Source: Lentisphaerae bacterium WC36 (GTDB taxonomy: Bacteria; Verrucomicrobiota; Lentisphaeria; Victivallales; SZUA-371). Taken from it: DNA of 64,000 nucleotides. The notes beneath the pieces are model-generated. The model was not told where the DNA came from, ran no database searches, and was given only the letters and a program-made list of their open reading frames with translations. Below are positions 57,970 through 64,000 of this stretch, piece by piece (within the stretch, counting starts at the first letter, position 1; the number at the start of each line of letters is the position of its first letter). The DNA lies in NCBI GenBank assembly GCA_020683205.1, contig CP085689.1, forward strand, positions 2,098,230 through 2,162,229, written 5' to 3'. The translations under genes and the position numbers were made by a program.

Positions 57970-58803
57970 ATGAAATTTTTATGTTTAATGATTACATTTT
58001 GTTTATGTAGTAATTTTTATGGTCAAGAATCTAATAAAAAACTACAACAAAATGATAAAAATATTAAGAAAAATAGTAATACAATTTCTAAAAAAAATCA
58101 ATTACCTCAACCAAGCAAAAAGGCTAAATGGATAACAAACTGGAATGATTACACTAAGAAAAAAAACAAACTGTTTCCTAAAGATTGGGTTCTCAAAGGA
58201 ACTAAATGGGGAGTGCCTTCAACTTCATTCTACATCCAAAAAGATCCTCAATGGAAACAAAATGTTTTAGTTGTTGACGCAGACAAATCAACCTCTACAA
58301 TTATTTACGACTTGAGTGACAAAGTAGATTTAAAGAAAACACCAATTATGCGTTGGTGCTGGAAAGCTCAGGAATTACCAGCTAAAGCTGATGGAAGAGT
58401 AAAAGGCAAAGATGACCAAGTTTTAGGAATTTATATTGGTACAGGACGCATTAAACAAAAAAGCATTGCATACCGTTGGGAAACTGAAACTCCCAAAGGT
58501 CATATTGGCAAAATTAGCTATGGTGGCGGATTTGTAACCGTAAAATGGTTTTGCGTCAATAATAAAGAAGATAAAATTCAAAAATGGGTCACCGTTGAAC
58601 GCAACATCGCAGATGATTACAAAAAAGCATATGGATTTATCCCAAATGATTTTGCGATAACAATTGCAGGAAATAGTCAATATACTGAAAGTCATGGTGT
58701 TGGCATGGTAGCATTTATAGAATTTATTGAAAAACCAACTGTAAAAACGGCTGTTAAAAATACTGAAAAAGTAGTATCAAAGAAAAAATCATCTAAACTC
58801 TGA
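57970..58803 (+). CDS. Secreted DUF3047 protein
   Basis: A 277-aa protein with signal peptide (MKFLCLMITFCLCSNFYGQ). The DUF3047 core (about 90-255) shows MRWCWKAQELPAKADGR, the GKDDQVLGIYI strand, KSIAYRWETETPKG, and AITIAGNSQYTESHGVGMVAFIEFI. This pattern defines the family, whose function is unknown. Lys-rich low-complexity ends. Probably co-transcribed with the transglycosylase and followed by a strong terminator. Confidence 0.85.
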   Translation: MKFLCLMITFCLCSNFYGQESNKKLQQNDKNIKKNSNTISKKNQLPQPSKKAKWITNWNDYTKKKNKLFPKDWVLKGTKWGVPSTSFYIQKDPQWKQNVLVVDADKSTSTIIYDLSDKVDLKKTPIMRWCWKAQELPAKADGRVKGKDDQVLGIYIGTGRIKQKSIAYRWETETPKGHIGKISYGGGFVTVKWFCVNNKEDKIQKWVTVERNIADDYKKAYGFIPNDFAITIAGNSQYTESHGVGMVAFIEFIEKPTVKTAVKNTEKVVSKKKSSKL

Positions 58804-58838
58804 GTCATTGATAGATTTACCAAAACAAAAAAAATTTC

Positions 58839-58869
58839 ATCCTCCTAATTTTTTAGGGGGATTTTTTTT
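58839..58869 (+). terminator. Terminator before the flagellar operon
   Basis: Stem ATCCTCCTAA (58839-58848) / TTAGGGGGAT (58853-58862) with one T-G pair, loop TTTT, then T8. It separates the DUF3047 transcript from the sigma-54 promoter that starts at its end. Confidence 0.9.
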
Positions 58870-58883
58870 GGCACAATAATTGC
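58869..58883 (+). promoter_or_regulatory. Sigma-54 promoter of the flg rod/ring operon
   Basis: TGGCACAATAATTGC: the -24 GG (58870-58871) and -12 GC (58882-58883) are separated by exactly 10 bases, with TGGCAC and TTGC both at consensus. Transcription would begin near 58895, 35 bases before flgF. Sigma-54 promoters need an AAA+ activator such as FlgR/FleQ; none is in the window. Confidence 0.85.
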
Positions 58884-58929
58884 GACTATTTTAAACAAAA
58901 AAATAAATGAAAAAAAATGGAAGCAAAAA

Positions 58930-59676
58930 ATGAGCATTGAATCAGTTTACAATACAGTTTCAAGTTTAGAAGTAGAACAAACTAAACACCGCATTTTGGC
59001 AGAAAATATTGCTGCTGCAGATTTGGCTGGCTTTAAGAAAAAATTTATTATTTCGGAGAGTGCATCAGGAAAAAGTCATGATCTAGCGGGACTAAATCAA
59101 TCAGAATCAAAAATTGACTTTTCTCAAGGAAACTTAAAATTCACTGAACGTCCACTTGATTTTGCAATTAATGGCGAAGGTTTTTTTGAAGTAAAAAACA
59201 GCCAAAATCAATCAATGTATACTCGTAATGGAGCATTTTTAATTGATCAAAATCGCCGTTTGGTAACCAATGAAGGTTTCACTGTCGAGGGAGATAGTGG
59301 TGAAATTATTTTCAATGAAAACGATTCTCTACAAAATATTGAAATTACTGAAGATGGATTAATTAAAGTATTAAATACAACTGAAGGGCTTTCTAGTTAT
59401 CGCATCGCTGGCCGATTAAATGTCGTACAAATAAACAATAAACAAGACTTGCAGCGTTTAACTGGAAATTATTTTAATTCAACAGGTAAACTTCAAAAAT
59501 TCCGAGACGAACAACCTTTCACTGTAAAAAATAAGGCTCTTGAAATGTCAAATGTTAAACCAATTTTTGCAATGTCAGAAATGGTTGAAAGTAGCCGAAT
59601 GTTTGAAACTGGTCAAAAGTTAATGAAAATGCTCGAAGATCGTTACCAAGCTGAACGTCGCAACATGGTTGAATAA
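58930..59676 (+). CDS. flgF: FlgF-like flagellar proximal rod protein
   Basis: A 248-aa flagellar basal-body rod protein. The N-terminal rod motif is shortened (SIESVYNTVSSLEVEQTKHRILAENIAAADLAGFKK), the middle has PLDFAINGEGFFEV and MYTRNGAFLIDQ, and the C-terminus ends MSEMVESSRMFETGQKLMKMLEDRY. The rod-hook family signature ANNIAN is replaced by AENIAA. First gene of the operon, directly followed by flgG, so the FlgF call is supported by order; the length is normal. Confidence 0.88.
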   Translation: MSIESVYNTVSSLEVEQTKHRILAENIAAADLAGFKKKFIISESASGKSHDLAGLNQSESKIDFSQGNLKFTERPLDFAINGEGFFEVKNSQNQSMYTRNGAFLIDQNRRLVTNEGFTVEGDSGEIIFNENDSLQNIEITEDGLIKVLNTTEGLSSYRIAGRLNVVQINNKQDLQRLTGNYFNSTGKLQKFRDEQPFTVKNKALEMSNVKPIFAMSEMVESSRMFETGQKLMKMLEDRYQAERRNMVE

Positions 59677-59723
59677 ATAATACAAAAAAATAATATAAAT
59701 ATATAAACTTAGGAAAATACGTC

Positions 59724-60503
59724 ATGAACAAAACATTATGGATTGCCGCAACAGGAATGACTGCTCAGCAGTTGAAAACAGATACAATCGCCAATAATAT
59801 TGCTAATGCAAGCACAACTGGTTATAAGAAAAGTGTCGCAAATTTTAAAGATTTATTATATGAAACACAGAAAGAACCAGGCGCATCAACAAACGCAGGT
59901 TCTGATTTACCAGTAGGCATTCAAATTGGCTCAGGGGTCGACATTGGCGCAACTAGTAAATTTTTTGGTCAAGGTTCAGCATTAGATTCTAGTTCTGACC
60001 TAGATTTAATGATAAAAGGAGAAGGTTTTTTTCAAGTTGCTTTACCAGACGGAACCAACGCTCTAACTCGTGACGGTAATTTATACATGAACCAAAATGG
60101 TCAAGTAGTGACTTCAGCAGGATACGAAATCGTCGGTTTTCCAAATTTAGATCCACAAGGCTTAAATATTACCATTGCTGAAGATGGAACAGTTTCTCAA
60201 AACGTCAATGGCGAGATTAATGAAGTTGGTCGTATTCAAATTGCACGCGTTGCAAATCCTGAAGGTCTATCAAGCGTTGGCGGCAATATTTACATGGAAA
60301 CTGAAGCAAGCGGTCAAGCTCAACTTGGGAGCCCTGGTGAAAATGGTTATGGTGGAATTGCTCAACATGCATTAGAAGGATCTAATGTTGATATTGTTAA
60401 AGAAATGGTAGATTTAATCGCTGCCCAAAGAGCTTATGAGTTAAATTCTAAAACAATCAAAAGCGCTGATGAAATGCTTCAGCAGATTTCAAACTTAAAA
60501 TAA
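59724..60503 (+). CDS. flgG: FlgG, distal rod protein
   Basis: A 259-aa protein of standard FlgG length: LWIAATGMTAQQLKTDTIANNIANASTTGYKK at the N-terminus, SDLDLMIKGEGFFQVALPDG, ALTRDGNLYMNQNGQVV and the C-terminal EGSNVDIVKEMVDLIAAQRAYELN. It forms the distal rod that passes through the P and L rings. AGGAAAA lies 9 bases upstream. Confidence 0.96.
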   Translation: MNKTLWIAATGMTAQQLKTDTIANNIANASTTGYKKSVANFKDLLYETQKEPGASTNAGSDLPVGIQIGSGVDIGATSKFFGQGSALDSSSDLDLMIKGEGFFQVALPDGTNALTRDGNLYMNQNGQVVTSAGYEIVGFPNLDPQGLNITIAEDGTVSQNVNGEINEVGRIQIARVANPEGLSSVGGNIYMETEASGQAQLGSPGENGYGGIAQHALEGSNVDIVKEMVDLIAAQRAYELNSKTIKSADEMLQQISNLK

Positions 60504-60530
60504 TATACTGCATAAAGGAAAACAGACATT

Positions 60531-61502
60531 ATGAAAATCACGATGTGGAGTAAAAAATTTACAACAATAACAACGGCATTGTTATGCTTAATGACAATTT
60601 CAACTCAACTTTACGCTAAAGTGTTAAATATTAAAAATGTTGTAGCACCTAAAAAAGAGCATGTTGTACTTAAAGATATTGTTGAAAATTATCAAATTTT
60701 AACTGAAGAACAACAAAATTATGTTGTTATGACTTCTCCAACACATCGTGATATTAATATCTCTCTTGATGAATTAATCGGCAAACTTCAACAATACAAA
60801 GACCTACATTCTTTTGAAGTTAACAGCATTAATAACATTAGAGTCAAAAAAGTCAAAAGTTATCTATACTTGCAACGCACTAAGGATCAATTAATCAAAC
60901 ATCTAAAAAGCAATGCTCCGTGGAGCGACTGGGAAATAGATGTAATTATTGCTCCTAATGACGAATTATTAATTGCTCAAACTGGCGCTTTTAACAAAGT
61001 TACTTTTTCAAATTATGATATGGAAAATTACGTTGGTAACGTTGCATTTACAGCATCATTTTATGACGAAGAAAATGATATGATTAACCAGTTCACATTA
61101 ACACCAAAAATTTTAAAGCGTGAAAAGGTTTGTGTTGCAAAAACTCAACTGGAACGAAATACTCTTATTAAGGAAAGTGATCTTAAAATGGTTCCAACGT
61201 GGGTTGGAAATCAAAAAAAATCATATATTACTGACAAAAATCTCATCATTGGTAAAGAACTTGCGAAGAAAGTAAGCAGTGGTTCAATCATTAACAACAG
61301 TGTTTTATTAAACCCGATGTGCGTTAAGAAAAATCAAATGCTTTGGGTCGAGTTAAATAAAGGAACTTTAAAAATAAAATTAATGGTAAAAGCTCTTGAA
61401 GGAGGTCGTTTAGGCGACACCATTAGAGTCAAAAATAGTTCATCTCAAAAAGTTTTTAACGTTGAATTGACGGGCTCAAAACAAGCAGTTGTTAGTTTAT
61501 AA
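60531..61502 (+). CDS. flgA: FlgA, P-ring assembly chaperone
   Basis: A 323-aa exported protein (signal FTTITTALLCLMTISTQLYA), longer than the usual 220 or so because of a larger N-terminal part. The C-terminal SAF domain is clear: VCVAKTQLERNTLIKESDLKMV, then YITDKNLIIGKELAKKVSSG and ALEGGRLGDTIRVKNSSSQKVF near the end. FlgA helps FlgI polymerise around the rod, and its place before flgH and flgI fits. Confidence 0.92.
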   Translation: MKITMWSKKFTTITTALLCLMTISTQLYAKVLNIKNVVAPKKEHVVLKDIVENYQILTEEQQNYVVMTSPTHRDINISLDELIGKLQQYKDLHSFEVNSINNIRVKKVKSYLYLQRTKDQLIKHLKSNAPWSDWEIDVIIAPNDELLIAQTGAFNKVTFSNYDMENYVGNVAFTASFYDEENDMINQFTLTPKILKREKVCVAKTQLERNTLIKESDLKMVPTWVGNQKKSYITDKNLIIGKELAKKVSSGSIINNSVLLNPMCVKKNQMLWVELNKGTLKIKLMVKALEGGRLGDTIRVKNSSSQKVFNVELTGSKQAVVSL

Positions 61503-61565
61503 GTTTAATGTCGAGAATTTAAAATTATAGATGATAAAGACAAGGTAGATAATTGAGGATTATTA

Positions 61566-62318
61566 ATGAAAACAAAAATAACAGTAGCTAATCACAGCCA
61601 GTTACAATTTAAGAGAAATTTAAAATTTCTTTGTGTAACATTAGTATTTGGGTGCTTTCTTGGTAGCAGTTCTCTGAATGCAGCGGTTGAAACTAAGAAT
61701 AGCAATATTACTACAAAAACAGAGAATGCTGTTACCAAAGATGAAGTGAAACTGGCACTAAATATGTACTCAAATCGCAGAGCTAATCAAGTTGGTGATT
61801 TATTGACAATTTCAATCAAAGAATATTTTAATTCAAGTAAAACTGAATCATTCAATACAGAAAAGCAGATTAAAGCTGATGCTGAGTCGCCATACCTAGG
61901 ACAAACAGTGAATGCGCACAATATATTCCAGCAGTTAGCAAATAATATTAAACGCTTAACCAGCAATGGTAATTTGCCGATTAGTGAATATAAAATTCAA
62001 GGAGCTTCGAGTTTTAAAGGTAGCGGAAATGCCACCTCCAATGAGGCATTGAGTTATAAAATAACGGCTCGAGTTGTAGATAAACTTGATAATGGCATTC
62101 TTGTAATTCGTGGTGACCGAAGAGTAGTAATCAGAAATGAATCCATTAGCGTTGTTGTTACAGGCTTAGTGAGAAACCGAGATATTAACAACGAAAATGA
62201 AGTATTATCTGATCGTTTAGCTGATGCTCATGTTTATTACGAAACTAATGGTGAAGTTAGCCGTGGTTCTAGACCTGGATATTTCTGGAGATTTTTCCAA
62301 TTCCTAAATCCACTATAA
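61566..62318 (+). CDS. flgH: FlgH, flagellar L-ring protein
   Basis: A 250-aa protein: signal region to about residue 40, then NMYSNRRANQVGDLLTISIKE, a central region and the L-ring core with TARVVDKLDNGILVIRGDRRV, VTGLVRNRDINNENEVLSDRLADAHVYYE and the end RPGYFWRFFQFLNPL. FlgH is usually a lipoprotein; here VFGC at residues about 32-35 is a weak lipobox, and a type I cleavage after LNAA is the alternative. An outer-membrane ring protein. GAGGATTATTA precedes the ATG. Confidence 0.93.
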   Translation: MKTKITVANHSQLQFKRNLKFLCVTLVFGCFLGSSSLNAAVETKNSNITTKTENAVTKDEVKLALNMYSNRRANQVGDLLTISIKEYFNSSKTESFNTEKQIKADAESPYLGQTVNAHNIFQQLANNIKRLTSNGNLPISEYKIQGASSFKGSGNATSNEALSYKITARVVDKLDNGILVIRGDRRVVIRNESISVVVTGLVRNRDINNENEVLSDRLADAHVYYETNGEVSRGSRPGYFWRFFQFLNPL

Positions 62319-62337
62319 TTCAGAAACATTTCACACC

Positions 62338-62373
62338 TGAGAGCTGTTTAACAATCGTGTAATTCGGCTCTCA
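62338..62373 (+). promoter_or_regulatory. Hairpin between flgH and flgI
   Basis: TGAGAGCTG (62338-62346) / CGGCTCTCA (62365-62373), 9-bp stem with one wobble pair and an 18-base loop, no T-run. It could be an RNA-stabilising or processing hairpin inside the operon. Confidence 0.3.
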
Positions 62374-62434
62374 AAATAGCAAAAATAAAGAAATAAATTA
62401 AAAAATTTTAACAATAAAGTTTGTAGTCTAAATC

Positions 62435-63688
62435 ATGAAAATCAATTATCAAAAAATCATTGAATATTACCAAAATAAAAGTAGTTTTACTAAAAAACTA
62501 ATTGCCGTTGGTTTATTATTTTCGCAAACAATGCTTTCAACAGCAAACTTACACGCTGCTGAGACAAAAGCAACTAACAATCAAAAAAATAATAACACAA
62601 CCCAGCAAGCGAACAATAATAACAATACTGAAATCCAAGGTATCAAAGTAAGAATCAAAGACGTTTCACGTTTACAAGGCGAAGAAACTTATGAATTAAC
62701 TGGATACGGAATTGTTACAGGTCTTCAAGGAACTGGTGACTCTGATAATACTCTAATTCAAAGAACCATGTCAAATTTACTTAAAAACTTCAATATTTAT
62801 GTTGAAGAGAGTGATTTAAAACTGCAAAACTCTGCGGCAGTAATGGTTTCGGTAAAAATTTCTGGCAGTCACAGCAAAGGTGACTTTGTTACTGCAACTG
62901 TATCTGCAATTGGTGATTCAGAATCACTTTATGGTGGTGTTTTAATGATGACGCCGCTTTTAGGACCAGATGCAAAAATTTGGGGTGTGGCACAAGGCTC
63001 ATTAACTATTGGTGGCTATACTTACGGTAGCGCAGAACCAGGTGGCGAGCGCCAAGTTAAAAACGTTCCTAGCAGTGGTGTTGTTAATAATGGAGTGAAA
63101 TTAGTCCGTGATATTGGTTTAGATTTAAGTAAACAAGAAGAGTTAGTTTATGTTCTTCACGATCCTGATTACACCTCAGCTGTTAATGTTGCAAAGAGTA
63201 TCAATAAAGCATATCCTGGGACAGCATTAGCGAAAAATGCAGCACAAATTACAGTTCAAGTGCCAAAGAAATTTCGTGATGAAAATAACATTATGGGCTT
63301 TATTAGTAAAATTGATCAAATGCATTTTACAGCAGATTCAATTGCTAAAATAGTTTTCAATGAACGTACTGGAACATTAATCATTGGTGAAAATGTTAAA
63401 ATTTCACACGCTGCAATAAGTCACGGTAATTTATTTATCACAGTAAAAAGTACTTTGGGTGTTATCCAGCCAAATGCATTCGGTCAAGGAAATACCGAAG
63501 TAATCCAAAACCAAAGAACTGATGTTCAAGAAATTCAAGGACAATTGATTGAAATGCAAAAATCAACAACCGTTAAAGAAGTGGTCAATGGCTTAAATCA
63601 ACTGGGTGTTAGTGCGAGAGATATTATGGTAATATTCCATGCCCTAAAAGCGGCAGGAGCTCTACATGCAAAAATTGAAGCAATCTAA
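62435..63688 (+). CDS. flgI: FlgI, flagellar P-ring protein
   Basis: A 417-aa protein with a signal peptide (KKLIAVGLLFSQTMLSTANLHA), an Asn/Gln-rich linker, then VRIKDVSRLQGEETYELTGYGIVTGLQGTGDSD, AAVMVSVKISGSHSKGDFVTATVSAIGDS, SLYGGVLMMTPLLGPDAK and the end DIMVIFHALKAAGALHAKIEAI. All are standard FlgI signatures. It is longer than many FlgI because of the linker. Confidence 0.97.
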   Translation: MKINYQKIIEYYQNKSSFTKKLIAVGLLFSQTMLSTANLHAAETKATNNQKNNNTTQQANNNNNTEIQGIKVRIKDVSRLQGEETYELTGYGIVTGLQGTGDSDNTLIQRTMSNLLKNFNIYVEESDLKLQNSAAVMVSVKISGSHSKGDFVTATVSAIGDSESLYGGVLMMTPLLGPDAKIWGVAQGSLTIGGYTYGSAEPGGERQVKNVPSSGVVNNGVKLVRDIGLDLSKQEELVYVLHDPDYTSAVNVAKSINKAYPGTALAKNAAQITVQVPKKFRDENNIMGFISKIDQMHFTADSIAKIVFNERTGTLIIGENVKISHAAISHGNLFITVKSTLGVIQPNAFGQGNTEVIQNQRTDVQEIQGQLIEMQKSTTVKEVVNGLNQLGVSARDIMVIFHALKAAGALHAKIEAI

Positions 63689-63703
63689 TAAGAGGATCAA
63701 GAA

Positions 63704-64000
63704 ATGAGTATAGATAGTATTTCAAGTAGCATCATGTTAGATAATTTTAACTATAGTAGTGGCCTTGATAATATATTACAAAAAAGTATCGAAAATACAA
63801 AAAAAAATAACGAAGTTAATAATATAGACAACACGCCACGAGCTAAACAATTAAAAAAAGCGTGCCAAGAGTTTGAATCGCTCTTAACCGAAAATATCAT
63901 GAAACAAGGGCTGAGCTCTGCTAACCAAATTAATAGTGATGAAGAAGAGGAAAATGGCAGTAAAATGTTTAAGGATTTAGCCAATGAACAGTTAGCTCGC
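63704..64000 (+). CDS. flgJ: FlgJ-type rod-binding protein, truncated by the window edge
   Basis: 99 codons from ATG 63704 (AAGAGGATC upstream) to the edge, still open. After a Ser/Asn-rich start comes the rod-binding domain: LKKACQEFESLLTENIMKQGLS, then GSKMFKDLANEQLAR, typical of FlgJ N-terminal domains. Whether a muramidase domain follows cannot be seen. Some bacteria have only this domain. Confidence 0.88.
   Translation, partial: MSIDSISSSIMLDNFNYSSGLDNILQKSIENTKKNNEVNNIDNTPRAKQLKKACQEFESLLTENIMKQGLSSANQINSDEEEENGSKMFKDLANEQLAR

Overview
This window comes from a low-GC (roughly 30% by eye), Gram-negative, flagellated bacterium. The best guess is a member of the PVC group, probably Lentisphaerota. 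The guess rests on a prepilin-like protein of the type expanded in Lentisphaerota ([24 protein letters not shown], no Gly before the Phe), a secreted sulfatase next to a secreted GH2 beta-galactosidase, and L- and P-ring flagellar genes that imply an outer membrane. The taxonomy is inference; no rRNA is present.

Layout. 1-9.1 kb (minus): recC-recB (8-base overlap) and mreB. 9.4-13.4 kb (plus): a FeoB-associated Cys-rich peptide and FeoA, but no FeoB; a ResB/CcsA cytochrome c maturation pair; and a chorismatase/RidA-like enzyme. 13.7-20.5 kb (plus): a membrane protein with a degenerate spermidine-synthase-like domain, a SurA-like periplasmic PPIase, a YfhO-type membrane protein and a GT2 glycosyltransferase. 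20.7-21.6 kb: a prepilin gene with its own good promoter and terminator. 21.7-25.6 kb: tgt and a DJ-1 protein (minus), then xerD-type recombinase and apbE (plus).

25.6-30.5 kb is an accessory region. It has a membrane/zinc-ribbon gene broken by two in-frame stops, six tightly packed or overlapping unknown membrane-protein genes, two of which look like products of duplication, and a heavily decayed gene that still resembles sohB. 30.5-37.6 kb (minus): tRNA-Ser(UGA), sulfatase, beta-galactosidase, an isochorismatase-like hydrolase, thiH and thiG. 37.8-42.0 kb: pheA, three DUF4870-type membrane proteins (the first with a long tail of repeated T-x-T-Q-K-F motifs), an unknown membrane protein and a dead IS1595-type transposase. 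42.1-48.3 kb (minus): mreC-mreD-pbp2, a FabK/nitronate monooxygenase-like flavoprotein and an unknown secreted protein.

48.6-57.2 kb: thiD, a secreted amidase and plsC (plus), a ParB-domain protein (minus), a tandem array of four initiator tRNA genes behind a recognisable promoter (the fourth degenerate), a DUF6056-like membrane protein with a tandemly duplicated 3' end, and catalase. 57.3-64 kb (plus): a lytic transglycosylase, a DUF3047 protein, a terminator, a textbook sigma-54 promoter, and the rod/ring operon flgF-flgG-flgA-flgH-flgI-flgJ, which runs off the window edge.

Themes: shape and wall (MreBCD, PBP2, amidase, transglycosylase), recombination and repair (RecBC, Xer), chorismate use (PheA, chorismatase-like), split thiamine genes, and motility. 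Several sites show local tandem duplication or gene decay. The best candidates for undescribed biology are the 26-29.5 kb membrane-protein operon and the DUF4870/TQKF cluster. No function could be assigned to either.
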